Assembly: GCF_027887165.1 (NCBI RefSeq)
Contig: NC_077235.1
Coordinates: forward strand, 8,542,279-8,606,278
DNA from: Monodelphis domestica
Taxonomy: Eukaryota > Chordata > Mammalia > Didelphimorphia > Didelphidae
Reading direction: 5' to 3'
Length of the DNA stretch: 64,000 bases
Both the position numbers and the translations under genes were made by a program. Shown piece by piece: positions 44,065 through 55,109 of the stretch. Every line of letters begins with the position of its first letter. Position 1 is the stretch's first letter. A model generated the notes under the pieces. The model did not search any database, had not been told where the DNA came from, and saw only the letters and a list, made by a program, of their open reading frames with translations.

Positions 44065-44300
44065 AGAAGGAAGTAAGCATTTATTAAGTGCCTCATTCAT
44101 CTCACTTGACACTCCCAACCATCCTGTGAGGTAGGTGCTATCATTATCCCTATTTTACAGGTGACGAAACTGAGGCAGACAGAGGTTCAGTGACTTGCCC
44201 AGGATCTAATAGCTAGCAAGTGTATGGGGCCAAATTTGAACCCAGGTTTTCCTGTCTAGGCCAAGCACTCCATCCACTGCACCACACAGTTGCCAGTAAA
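44065..44300 (-). mobile_element. MON1 CORE-SINE, full length, antisense
   Basis: aagtaagcatttattaagtg, atcctgtgaggtaggtgcta, ttttacaggtgacgaaactg, aggcagacagaggttcagtg, ccaaatttgaacccaggttt, ccatccactgcaccacacag. Confidence 0.87.
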
Positions 44301-44439
44301 AATCACCTCATCCTTTAGCATACCAGGTAACTCCCTAAAATAATAAATTACTGGTGAGTTGTTGATCTACATTTGGGCAGACTCCCACCAAAACTCCCAC
44401 CACTAAACCCAACCAAAAAAATAAAAATCTCTGTATTTC

Positions 44440-44562
44440 TTTACCTGCGGACATGTTTTATCCTCCCAGAAGAATGTAAGATCTTCAAGGGCAAAACTGC
44501 TTTCTTTTTGTCCATGTCTATGCTGGGGATAGTGCCAGGCACATTTTCTTTTGTCTGACCAG
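44440..44562 (+). mobile_element. L2 3' end
   Basis: agaatgtaagatcttcaagg, gcaaaactgctttctttttg, ctggggatagtgccaggcac: the L2 3' UTR in sense orientation. Confidence 0.65.
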
Positions 44563-44779
44563 CCTGGAATTTCACCTGGGGAAGGGAAATCCTGATGTAG
44601 AAAATCTCTTCACTAATACAAATGAGTGACTTCTTTATAACTGATACTCTTATAGAACTCCCTAAAAGTTATGCAGGTGATATGAACTTGACCCAGGCCT
44701 GCTCTCTATTGGCTATCTCATGCTACCTCTCCCCTTGAAGATAGGAAGTGCTTCATAAATTAGTTGGTAACTTGGACAA

Positions 44780-45785
44780 GTAATTTGGTATAGTAGAAAG
44801 AACACTGCATTGGGAGTTGGGGAGATGAGTTCAAATCTAGCTTCCTGTCAAAGGAAATTCTTTATTCTCTTTGTCTATTTCGAGTTAACACTTACTTAAG
44901 CCCTACTCAACACTTTATTATCAAGTGAGAATTCACAAGTCACTTGGAGAGCTCCACCCTTTTAATCAGAAACTTGTGAATCCTTTGATAAGCGTTGATA
45001 CCTTCAGAGGATGAGGTATGAATCCCACAGACACCACCCCACTGGGCAGTGCTAGGCAATTTAGAAACTGTGACTGGCCCCTGTGAAGAGGGGAAGGGAC
45101 AGGAAAGGACTATAAAAAGTCCTGAATTTCTTTGGCTGAAGTGGTCTTCCACTTGAATCTTCTTCAGCTTGGAGGATCTTGGACTGGGACCACGGCTTGG
45201 AGCTACAACTTGGACCTTGGCTTTGACTAGGGACCTTAGCTCTTGGACTGGTTCTGGGGTGAGTGAGTAGATGCCCTTCCTTTCCTGGATTCTGGAGAGA
45301 GATTAGTTCCAGAGAGGCCTTCCCCTCTTGGAGGAACCACATAGATGGGACTCTGGTTCCTCTGGCCAAGGGTTAGCAAACCCGGCTGGGCTGAGCTGAG
45401 CATTGGAACAATATTTAGTGTGATAGGCTAGACATTTTCACTACCCTCTTTTTGTACTTCTCTACTTTCACTCTTTCCCCCTCTTTGTAAATAAAAGCGA
45501 TTAAAAGTCATTTTTACTTGAGCTATAATACTTTAAACTGGAGACCACCATATTAAAATTCTCACAGATTTAGTCAAATCCTTAATTTAATTCCTTACAC
45601 TTTGGATACTTACTTGCTATAACTTGCCCAAGTCAATTAGCAGTAATCTACCTCAGCTTCCTTAACTATAAAGTAGGTATAATAACAGCACCTAAGCCCC
45701 TGGGTTGCTGTGATGATCAAAAGAGATCATATTTGCAAAGTGTTTACAAAGCTGAAAGCCCCATAGACAAGTTATTATTATTATT
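44780..45785 (+). mobile_element. MON1 CORE-SINE split by a solo LTR
   Basis: The 5' part (44780-44845: ttggtatagtagaaagaaca, gagttcaaatctagctt) and the 3' part (45600-45785: tttggatacttacttgctat, aacttgcccaagtcaattag, gttgctgtgatgatcaaaag, a TTA-repeat end) join into one CORE-SINE once the intervening LTR is removed. Confidence 0.75.
44846..45599 (+). mobile_element. solo LTR
   Basis: A 754-bp block starting TGTCAAAGG and ending TTCCTTACA. TATA box tataaaa at 45111-45117 and polyadenylation signal aataaa at 45490-45495. Related to the LTR at 50713: both share ggcagtgc, agaaactgtgactgg / agaaactatgattgg and the 3' end (C/T)TTACA. The flanks (ttcc and cttt) allow only a degenerate target duplication. 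No internal retroviral sequence. Confidence 0.7.
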
Positions 45786-46784
45786 ATTGAATTGTCATTC
45801 ATAGAATTCTAGAATCATGTGTTAACTGACTTCAGAAGATCAAAGACTGGAATGAGTAAAATCGTATGCCTTAGCCTCAATCGGAAAAATTCTTTGGGCC
45901 CAGTGGTCAATCAGGGGCCTCTTCTGCCATACTCTGGGATAACCTAAGGAAATAGCAGAAACATAAGGCTTACCTTGTCCCCAAGCAATGCTTAAGCTAG
46001 ATCCCAAGGTTTCCATGGAAGAAGCCTCATCTCTTGTGTGTTGCTAGACTCCTCTCAACGGTGCCCTTTCCTGCCCCCACCCCTTCCCCGGCATCCATTC
46101 CTTTAATTCAAGACTATCGCTTACTTGGAAAGGCCTTGATCATCCTCTCATGGATGAAGAGTATGAGACGATATCAAATTGGGTACTTGTCAACACACAA
46201 ATCAATGAAGGTTGGGGGGGGGAGTTCTTTTTATTGTTTGCCACCCTAGTAATAGAAGAAGAAAAGAGCAAGCTATAAAGGCCCCAAACTGCACATCAGA
46301 AAATTGTCTGAGGTGTCAGTATGAAAAAAGCTCTGCTCTGAGATTGTCTTCACAGCTTTTTCCAGCAAGAGGACCACCAAAAATCATCTGACTTTGAAGT
46401 GCTTGGTCCTGCCTGGGACTTCTTCCTAGAATTTATGCATAATTAGTCTCCAATGGAATGACTTGGTTTTCAATCCTGAGGCCATAAACGTGATTTTGCC
46501 TCATCATAATGATTCCAGACACAGAAAAATCACCATGTCATTAGTTCATTTAGTGTAAGAAAACCATTCATATCAATTGAAATTCATCCAGAATCAACAT
46601 GTCCTGTTCTCTTCTCTCTTTTTTTTGCCTAAGCTTAAGCATTCAGTAGCAACAATGTCCTCAGATTCTTGGCTTGACATTGGAAATAAACCTGAAACAA
46701 ACTGGGGGAAAGCTATTTTTTTCCTATTCAATCAAAATATGATAACTGAGACCTCAGAAGAGAATTAATAAATAAATATTGGTG
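45786..46784. other. repeat-poor sequence, nothing recognised
   Basis: About 1 kb. Short frames only (71 and 63 codons) and a G run at 46211-46221. No repeat family or exon is recognised. Confidence 0.35.
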
Positions 46785-46925
46785 CCCTGGTTTTGCCTTG
46801 TATAATCTGTGTAACCATAAACAAGTCACTTTATCATTATCAGTTTCCTAATCTGGAAAAAGGATGGACTAGGCTAGATCTCTAGCTCCAAGGTTGCTTC
46901 CGGCCCTACATCTCTGATTTTATGA
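46785..46925 (+). mobile_element. MIR3-type CORE-SINE
   Basis: tataatctgtgtaaccataa, acaagtcactttatcattat, cagtttcctaatctggaaaa, then aggatggactaggctagatc, tccggccctacatctctgat (L3-like tail). Confidence 0.75.
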
Positions 46926-47031
46926 CCCAGTGTTTGATCCTCCCTCAGCTTCTTCCTGAAACAAAGGTCTATATTTTTTACACTATTTAGCCACGATACT
47001 ATCTGGCCATAAATCAGTTTTTGCAGGAATT

Positions 47032-47731
47032 AAAGCTGAGAGTCAGCCTACACTTTAATCCAGTCATAGCACTGCTGGGTTTGTACCCCAAAGAGATAAT
47101 AGGGAAAAAGACTTGTACAAGAATATTCATAGCAGCACTCTGTGGTGGCAAAGAATTGGAAAATAAGGGGATATCCTCTGATTGGGGGATGGCTGAACAA
47201 ATTGTGATATCTATTGGTGATGGAATACTATTGTGCTATAAGGAATGATGAACTGGAGGGATTCCATGTGAACTGGAAGGACCTCCAGGAACTGATGCAG
47301 AGTGAAAGGAGCAGAACCAGGAGATCCTTATACACAGAGGTGGATACACTGTGGTACAATCAAACATAATGGACTTCTCTACAAGTAGCAATGCAATGAT
47401 CCAGGACAATCCAGAGGAACTTATGAGAAAGAATGTATCCATATACAGAGGAAGAACTGTGGGAATAGAAACACAGAAGAAAAACAACTGTTTGATCACA
47501 TAGGCCAGATATGATTAGGGTTATAAACCCTAAATTATCACCCTAGTGCAACTATCAATAATATGGAAATAAGTCTTGACCAATGACACATGTAAAACCC
47601 AGTGGAATTGTGCGTCAGCTATGGAAGGGGCCGGAGGGGAGGGGAGGAAAAAAACATGATTTTTGTAATCCTAGAAAAATACTCTAAATTAATCAATTAA
47701 ATAAAAATTTAAAAAATAAAGTTGAGAGTCA
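47032..47731 (+). mobile_element. 5'-truncated LINE-1 with 14-bp target duplication
   Basis: Starts in the ORF2 C-terminus (tagcactgctgggtttgtac) and runs through a 75-codon ORF2 tail (stop at 47246-47248), a complete 3' UTR and an A-rich end near 47717. The flanks aaagctgagagtca (47032-47045) and aaagttgagagtca (47718-47731) differ by one base. Same subfamily as the 10740 element by 3' UTR similarity, and better preserved than the old L1 pieces. Confidence 0.92.
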
Positions 47732-48019
47732 TTCTAAGAGCAAAAGAGAGATGCAGGGTAGACAGACAGGTATAGATCACAGAGCATTGAGTGGTAGTGG
47801 TAGAAAAGATGTCATCAGAAATATGTATAGTCAAAATAACACAGAAAGATGGACTGATCATAGAGTGAACTTGAGAAATCACCCACAGATTAGTCCACGG
47901 GCACCACTTGGGATGCAAACAATAGTAAGAGAGCTAAGGAAAAGTCCCTGATGTGACCGGTGTGAGCAGTATGAAGAGGAAGGCTATCCTGCTTCCTCCA
48001 GTTGCTCATTCTACCCCCT

Positions 48020-48400
48020 ACATTCGTCTCCCCAAAAGAGTTTGTATTTATTTTGTACATAAATATCTCAGTATGTTATTCCTTCCCTATAAGTTCCTTG
48101 AGGGCAGGGATTATTTGATTTTTGTCTTTGTATCCCCAGCATCTAGCACAGGGCCTGGCATGCTTGGGTGGATGGGTAGGGTTAGGATGGAAGGCAGACT
48201 TTCTCAATGTGGGCAACTCCTTTGATGACAGTGGAGTTGCCTAGGGCACGTCAATACTAGGTGATCTGCTCAGGGTGGCCAGTATATTTGAAAGTGGGAA
48301 CTTGAACCCTAATCAGGAAAACTGGCTCTAGCCATTAGGACTTTCTATTTATCTCCAAGCATATAGTAGGTGCTTGATAAATACTAAATGAATTGATTCA
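48020..48400 (+). mobile_element. L2 3' end, interrupted
   Basis: ataagttccttgagggcagg, gattatttgatttttgtctt, tgtatccccagcatctagca, ending at cctggca near 48160. The terminal piece tatagtaggtgcttgataaa, tactaaatgaattgattc, stands at 48362-48399. About 190 bp between them is foreign or duplicated material not identified. Confidence 0.7.
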
Positions 48401-48484
48401 AGTCACACAGGCTGAACAGGAGTAAATGAGCTTTGATCAAGAATGATCACTGGAGGGAAGATGCACATAATCACCATTATGGCT

Positions 48485-48560
48485 GCTATTTCAGAAGTGC
48501 TTTCAGGTTTTGCAAAGTATTTCCCTACATGAGCTTATCTGATCGATGTGAATATCCAAG
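48485..48560 (-). mobile_element. MON1/MIR 3' tail, antisense
   Basis: agaagtgctttcaggttttg, caaagtatttccctacatga, gcttatctgatc: tail complement only. Confidence 0.4.
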
Positions 48561-48864
48561 TATGTTTGTCTTAAAATGAGCAGGCTTGGGGATTCCATTT
48601 ATCTCTTGCATCCTATTGTTAAAGCCTGATTTCCCAGCTCTGGGACAGGATGGTAACTCCAATTAAAAGTGCACAAAAGACAAGACTTGCTTGGCCTCAC
48701 ATAACTCTTGCAAAGCCCCAGCTTGATGAGTGGAGTAAATGAATTGGAAATGCATGGATTTAATTATCCTTGACTAGCTTTAGAATTGAAAAGGAAGGGG
48801 GTGGCCACAAGGTTGAGAAATGCCCTGAAATCGCTATGATCAACTCACATAGCCATCAACTACC

Positions 48865-49105
48865 CTGGAGATAGTTCAGGATAGTGAATAGACAGCTAGA
48901 CTTCAAGAAAGAAGAATCTGAGTTTGAATCCTACTTCAGACATTTTTTTAGCTATAGGACCTTGGGCAAGTCACCTAAGTCACTCAGCCTTAGTTTCTTC
49001 CTTTGTAAAATAAGAATAACTATAGTACCCATCTCACAGAGTTGCTATGAAGTTCAAATGTGATCATGCACGTAAAAACTATTATTAATGTTGTTGTTAT
49101 TATGC
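48865..49105 (+). mobile_element. MON1/MIR CORE-SINE, full length
   Basis: agttcaggatagtgaataga, tctgagtttgaatcctactt, tagctataggaccttgggca, agtttcttcctttgtaaaat, ctcacagagttgctatgaag, and a terminal ttattattaatgttg-type end. Confidence 0.82.
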
Positions 49106-49966
49106 CTGCCAAGAAAGAACTATTTTTCATTGCAGAGTAGACATCTAAGTAGAGATTACTGCCTAGAATATGTCTGAATGAAGCTGGAACATATGAAGAG
49201 TCCAAGCTTTCTGGGAGGTCACAGCAGTGTTTCCACCAAACCTGGCCCACACACTAGTCAAGAGGAGGTTATAGTCCATGCCATGAAATGATCAGTTAAA
49301 GAAATTGGAGCTATTTAAGTTGAAGGAAAGAATACTTAAGAGATTACCATCTTTACAAATAAAGTTAGATCTAAACCATTGGAAAAACATTAATTGCTCA
49401 TGGTTAAGCCAAGCTAATATAATAAAAATGACAATCCTACCTAAATTAATTTAATGATTCAGTGCCATACCTATCAAACTACTAAAAACTATTTTATAGA
49501 ACTAGGAAAAATAATAACAAATTCATCTGGGAAGAAGAAAAGATCAAGAATATCAAGGAAACTAATGGAAAAAAGGTGAAGGATGGTGGCCTAGGATTAC
49601 CATATCTTAAACTGTACTATAAAGCAGTCATAATCAGAACAATCTAGTACTGCCTAAGAAATAGAAGGATGGATCAATGGAATATAACAGGGGTAAATGA
49701 CCTCAACAATCTAGTGGCTGATAAACACAAAGATCTCAGATTTTAGGATAAGAACTCACCATTTGACAAAAACTGTTAGGAAAATTGGAAAACAGTATGG
49801 CAAAAATTAGATTTCAATCAATATCACACCCTATACCAAGATAAGGTCAAAATGGGTATATGATTTAACCATAGTGATATTATAAGTAAATTAGGGGAAC
49901 ATAGAATAGTTTGCCTGTCGGTTCTATAGAGAAGGGAAGAGTTTAAGACGGAAGAGTTTAAGACCA

Positions 49967-49970
<4 letters not shown>

Positions 49971-50026
<56 letters not shown>
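49971..50026 (+). repeat. (AG)28 microsatellite inside LINE-1
   Basis: Fifty-six bases of uninterrupted AG. It sits where related L1 copies read aagcaagaactagaaaaaat. Just upstream, gaagagtttaagac is tandemly duplicated (49937-49965). Confidence 0.95.
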
Positions 50027-50032
<6 letters not shown>

Positions 50033-50712
50033 CATTACAAGATGTAAAATGAAGAATTTTGATTATATTAAATTTAAAAGGATTTTTACAAACAAAACCA
50101 ATGCAACCAAGATTATAAGGGAAGCAATAAACAGGAAAAAATGTATTAAAATTTTCTCTGATAAAGGTCTAATTTCTCAAATATATAAAGAACTAAGTCA
50201 AATTTATAAGAATCCAAGTCATTCCCCAATTGATAAATGATCAAAGGATATGAATAAGTAATTTTCAGATGAAGAAATCAAAGCTATCAATAATCATATA
50301 AAATGTTCTAAATCCTTCTTGATTAGAGAAATGCAAACTAAAACAACTCTGAGGTACCTCCTCATTCCTATCAGATTGGCCAACATGACAGTAAAGGAAA
50401 ACAATAAATATTGGAGGGAATATGGCAAAATTGGGACACTAATGCATTGCTGTTAAAATTGTGAACTGATCCAACCACTCTGGAGGGCAATTTGGAATTA
50501 TGCCCAAAGGGCTATAAAAGAATACATGTCCTTTGATCCAGCAATACTGCTACTAAGACTGTATCCCAAAGAGATAAAAAAATGGGAAAGGGCCTGTTTG
50601 TACAAAAATATTTATATCTGTTCTCTTTGTGGTTTGTGGTGGCAAAGAATTGGAAATTAAAAGGATATCCCTCAATTGGGGAATGACTGAACACATTGTG
50701 GAATATGACAGT

Positions 50713-51420
50713 TGTGTAACTGGATAAAATAAACTTTGTTTATTTTAACTTAATCAATCAAGAACTTGGAATGCCCCTCCTTTTATACTTAATTTGTCAA
50801 ACACTTGAAGAACCTTTTGCTAGAAAAGGAAGTTCACATCCTCAAAGACCAGAAGTGGCTCTCACAAGCACTGCCTCTCTTGGGCAGTGCCAAGTAAATT
50901 AAGAAACTATGATTGGTTCCTGGGATGTTATAGACCAGCCCACAGTGAAAGGAAGTAGAAATTAGAGAGACAGGAAGGGCCGTGGGGAAATGGTTATAAA
51001 AGGCAAGACCAGAGAGCTGAACAGGGATTTCTACTACTGCTTCTTCGTTGGAGGGATTCTGTTGCATTAGCGACTCTGCGTTGGATTTCATTCTGTGTTG
51101 GAGATTCTGTGCTGGTGGCTTGAGGAGTTCAGCTTCAACTCTCTTGGGTTGAGGAGACCCTGACTAGAGACACTGGCCTTTTGGCTCTTCCCCTGTCCTT
51201 GGTGGGATGCTCTTTTCAGTGAAGCACTTGGATCTGGTCTTAGGGTAGTTAGGCTAGGCAATATTGTTCTACCTCCTCCTCCATTTCCCCCTTTCTTATC
51301 TCTGCCTTATTGTAATAAAGCTACTAACAGCCTCATGACTTAAGAGTTAATTTTTTTAAATAGTGACCACAACAACTTTTTATAACTCATAATTTAACCA
51401 AAACCATTTTAACTCTTACA
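50713..51420 (+). mobile_element. solo LTR with 4-bp target duplication
   Basis: A 708-bp block beginning TGTGTAACTGG and ending AACTCTTACA, flanked by direct repeats CAGT (50709-50712 and 51421-51424). Removing it and one CAGT restores the L1 reading gaatatgacagtgatagaat, which matches ggtatatgttggtgatggaa in the intact copy. TATA box 50995-51001, polyadenylation signal 51314-51319. A 4-bp duplication suits a gamma-type (ERV1-like) integrase; this is inference. Confidence 0.9.
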
Positions 51421-51799
51421 CAGTGATAGAATACTATTGTGCTATAAGGAATGATGAACAGGATGATTTCAGAAAAGGCTGGCAAGACCGACATAAACTG
51501 ATGTGGAGTAAAATAAGCAGAACCAGGAGAACATTATACCCAGTAACTGAAACATTGTGGGACAGTAAAATGTGATATACTCTGCTAATAACAGCAAGAC
51601 AAAATGATCCAGAATGTTTCTGAGACACTTATGAAAAAGAATACCTTTAGAGAAAAAGCTATTGAAATAAGATTAGAGATGGAAACATATGATTCATTAC
51701 TTGTTTATTTGTGTATATGTTTTAGGGTTTTGGTTTTATAAGATTATTCATTTACACATGAAAAAGAAAAAAAAGATTATTATCTGTAGTTGCTTGAAA

Positions 51800-52090
51800 G
51801 GCTATTTTGTGGAAGAGGTATTAGACTTTTGCTTGGCCCCAAAGCAGAGAAAGAGAAATAATGGAAGGAAACTGCAAAGGCAACAAGTTAGGTGCAACCT
51901 GAGAAAAGTCTTTCTCATAATTAAACTATGGGGAGAATTAGGCTCCCCTTCATCAGGCATTTTCAAGCAAAAATTGGATGATATCTCGTCAGGTATGTTG
52001 TGGAAGGAATTTATTTCTGGGTATGAGTTGGACTATATCGCCATTGAAATACCTTCCAACTCTGAGATTTGGGAATTATGTGAACAATGG
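51800..52090 (+). mobile_element. CR1/L3-type LINE 3' end
   Basis: attttcaagcaaaaattgga, tgatatctcgtcaggtatgt, tgtggaaggaatttatttct, gagttggactatatcgccat, ccttccaactctgagatttg follow the 3' end pattern of CR1/L3 LINEs (…ggttggactagatgacc…cccttccaactct…). A 137-codon frame (51689-52102) across it and the L1 tail is not a gene. Confidence 0.5.
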
Positions 52091-52495
52091 CATCAACCAT
52101 GACTATATTCCTTCCAACTTGGCACCCTATGGAGATAGCCTCAATCACCACATCCTCAGAAGGTCCCTACTTGCCAAATATTGCCTTATCTTCATAGCAC
52201 ATTCAGCAACCTAGTCCAAATGCTTCAGGTAGCTGAAGAATGGAAAAGACCTATGCCCTCTGGCACCACCAAAAAAGTCACCCATCCAAGTCTGGGTTTT
52301 TCAGAGTATGCTATGTATAAGCACCTTTCCTGGACCATTTGCCAACCCTTCCCCATTCCAAGCAACATGAGGAAGAGGTTACACCAAAGAATATCTGTCT
52401 TTTCAGATGAAGGTTTACTCTTTCCTATCTTTCATACAGCAATAAATTGCCAAATCTTGTTGATGCCACCTCTACAATATTATCTATATTGATCT
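52091..52495. other. sequence without recognised feature
   Basis: A 103-codon frame (52181-52492) has no visible domain. Confidence 0.3.
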
Positions 52496-52499
52496 CTCC

Positions 52500-53085
52500 A
52501 CTCATACCACCACCCTAGTTCAAGCCTTCACCACCTCTTGCTTGGCCTACTGCAATAACCTTCATATTGCTAACCTCACCAATCCATCTTCCACGAGGCC
52601 GTCCAAGTGATCTTCCTAAAGCACGAATCAGGCCATGTTATTCCCCTGCTTAAGAAGCTTCCATGGCTCCCTACTGTGTTTAGTGTAAATTTCTCCCTGG
52701 AATTTAAAGTCTTGTTCTAACCTATATTACTAAACTGATTTCTCATTATTCCCCTTGACACATTCTATATACTGGTCAAATCAGTCTACTTGCTCCTGCT
52801 TGTATATGACATCTCATTCTCCTACAGCTATGTCTTTGCATAGGCTGCTCCCATGCCTAGAATGCTCTCGCTCTTCACCTTTAAGAGTCTCTCCACACCT
52901 CTCCCCCAGTTCTTAGTAACTGTTTTGCATATATTTTGTATCCATTTATCTGGGCACCTGGTGTTTCCCTCCAGCAGAAATGTAAGTTCTGTGAAGTCAG
53001 GGAGTGCTTCATTTTTTTCTTTGTTTCTCTAGTGCCTGGAACAGAGTAAACTCTTAATAAAATGTTGGCTGAATTGAGTTGGATA
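52500..53085 (+). mobile_element. L2 LINE 3' region
   Basis: A long sense match: accaccctagttcaagcctt, ttggcctactgcaataacct, cgtccaagtgatcttcctaa, agcacgaatcaggccatgtt, aagcttccatggctccctac, ctgctcccatgcctagaatg, ccttaataaaatgttggctg-like end. It keeps almost every L2 3' hallmark in order. Confidence 0.9.
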
Positions 53086-54425
53086 AGTCCTAGGAAGGCT
53101 GAGCAGAACCACAATTATTGATTCTGGATCCCAGGCCAGTACCACAAAACAACCCTCAGAGGCAAATTCAATTGGGGAGAGGGCACCTGAGATACAAGGT
53201 CCTCCAGAATTATTTCAGCAGAAGGTACCACTGGAAGAGAGAAAGCATGCCTTCTGATAGGCTCTTCTTAAGACTAATTTGTTTTCCTTTCTAGGGTCTA
53301 AGCTCAGTTGTCTCTCCCTGTTGAAAAAGCACAAACACTGTCAGTACCCTCTGAATTTTGGTGCCCTGGAGTAAAGTCCTTATCACCCTGCCCTTGTGGC
53401 AGACTCTTGCAATTATTTTCCTGTGGAATATTGATAGAGGTCGAAGAAGTATCTTGAACCAATAAAAAGAGTATATTCCTCATATTCCAAAATCAAATTC
53501 CACAAGCTATGAGACATGGACTTCAGAAACAAGGTATCATGCAGAACACAATAGCCACTTTCATTTCAGAATCAAAAACTTAGATGGCAGCTAAGTGCTG
53601 TGCTATGAGTGGAAATTATTTACTCTTGGGAGTCTGATTGAATTACTGTGAAATAATCTGCATACTGTGAAGTCATTTGCATATAGATGGGGCCAAGAAG
53701 TCCCAGAATTGCACTTCTCTTTAATTCCACTCCCTCCCACACCACCCCTTCCATCAAATGTTGAGTGCCTCACCCAAGGTCAGATCACAGAGGCAAGACC
53801 AGACCTAGGCCACCTCCCCACCAGCCATCAAGATGGTCCATCCTATCCTCTTGTTTCCAATGGCAAGAAATATGCACAGTTCTTGCTGCTGAAAAGCATA
53901 ACCAATAGCCTAGAAGTTGCATTCTCTCTGCCTAGGAAAGCACTATTAGTGTTATTTTTGAGTGACCTGCCAGCAAGCAATAATGAAATCATCTATAAAG
54001 CTATTCTGAAAGACTCTACAAGCTCCAGAGAACCAGAAGTGTTCCCTCTATAAATCTCTCCATTCCATCAACCTCTGTTATTTTGGTGAAAATACGGTCT
54101 CTATTAATACCCACAGCAGAGGTGTGCACTTGGTAGTGTGGTGTCTGGTCCCAGAGCACCATGGAGTTCCCCAATGAGTCTCTAAGGGAAGAAGTGTGCC
54201 TGAACTGATCAAGTCAATGTCAGGTTCAGGGGACATGAGCCTGTAACAAACCAGCTATATAACCTTGAGCAAGGGATTAAATCACTCAGTGCTCCTGTAA
54301 AATGGGGACAAGATGTCTGCACAGCCAACTTTCTAGGGTCATGGTGGAGTAATGGAAGACTGGATATGGTAATGAATAGAAATGTAAACATTTTAGATTC
54401 AAAATCATAATTATTTCAGGCCAAT
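53086..54425. other. repeat-poor sequence, nothing certain
   Basis: About 1.3 kb. A 128-codon plus frame (53667-54053) starts next to an octamer-like atttgcat but shows no domain or conservation clue. A weak MIR-like stretch lies at 54215-54320 (aaccagctatataaccttga). Not called as a gene. Confidence 0.35.
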
Positions 54426-54548
54426 CCATCTGGCCTTCTCGTTCCTCATATAAGACACTCCATGCCTTTACATGGGTTGGTCCTCATCCCTGGAATGCCC
54501 TTCTTCACCCTACTCATTTCTTAGAATCACTAGGTTTCTAATTCAATT

Positions 54549-54754
54549 GGGGGAAGCTGAGTAGCTCAGTGGATTGAGAGCCAGGCCTAGAGATGGGAGG
54601 TCCTGTGTTCAAATATGACCTCATACACTTCCCAGCTGTGTGACCCTGGGCAAGTCACTTGACCCATATCGCCTAGCCCTTACCACTCTTCTGCCTTGGA
54701 ACCAATATACAGCATTGATTCTAAGATGGAAGGGAAGGGTTTAAAAAAGAGAGG
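54549..54754 (+). mobile_element. SINE1/WSINE1-type SINE
   Basis: Head gggggaagctgagtagctca with an intact A box (tagctcagtgg), core cagctgtgtgaccctgggca, 3' part ccttggaaccaatatacagc, short A tail. Left duplication aattcaatt at 54540-54548, right copy at 54759-54767. Confidence 0.9.
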
Positions 54755-54768
54755 AATCAATTCAATTG

Positions 54769-54888
54769 TTTGTCACTGGGAGGGGAGAGAGAAGAGGGGA
54801 GGGAGACAATGTGGATCATATCACTTAGGAAAACTTGTGTGGAAATTTGTTATTAAAATTAACAAATTAATAAGGACCTAAACAAAAG
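54769..54888 (+). mobile_element. LINE-1 3' tail, extremely 5'-truncated
   Basis: About 120 bp: gggaggggagagagaagagg, then gacaatgtggatcatatcac, ttggaaatttgttatt-type end and A-rich sequence. The G-rich patch followed by this end fits an L1 (or HAL1-like) 3' UTR. Bordered by aatcaattcaattg (54755-54768) and aatcaattcaag (54889-54900). Confidence 0.6.
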
Positions 54889-54900
54889 AATCAATTCAAG

Positions 54901-55109
54901 AAGGTGCAGCCAGGTAGCTCAGTGTATTATTGAAAGCCAGGTGTAGAAATGGGAGGTCCTGGATTCAAATCTGAACTCAGATACCTCCTAGCTGTGTAGC
55001 TACTGGGTAGGTCACTTAATCCCAATTGCCTAGCCTTTATTGCTCTTCTGCCTTGGAACCAATACTTGATGTATCAGTTCCAAGAGAGAAGGTGTAAAGT
55101 CTTGTAAAA
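54901..55109 (+). mobile_element. SINE1/WSINE1-type SINE
   Basis: Head ggtgcagccaggtagctcag, B box tggattcaaatctgaactca, core tcctagctgtgtagctactg, 3' part ccttggaaccaatacttgat. Target duplication aatcaattcaag (54889-54900) and aatcaattgaag (55110-55121), one mismatch. Confidence 0.88.

Larger units (their letters stand above)
49350..51780 (+). mobile_element. LINE-1 ORF2 3' half and 3' UTR, split by a solo LTR
   Basis: Starts at taaagttagatctaaaccat (equivalent to about 15475 in the full-length copy). It continues through the ORF2 C-terminal region (gattggccaacatgacagta; tttgatccagcaatactgct) with many stops, is interrupted by the LTR at 50713, then resumes with gatagaatactattgtgcta into the 3' UTR and ends A-rich near 51775. 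A (GA)n tract has grown inside it. Older than the 10740 element, and necessarily older than the LTR. Confidence 0.88.

Noticed and set aside
51689..52102. 137-codon plus-strand frame
   Set aside because: Combines the end of a LINE-1 3' UTR with a CR1/L3-like repeat.
53667..54053. 128-codon plus-strand frame near an octamer-like motif
   Set aside because: No recognisable domain, proline-rich start, no splice or promoter support. Length is within chance for a 64-kb window.
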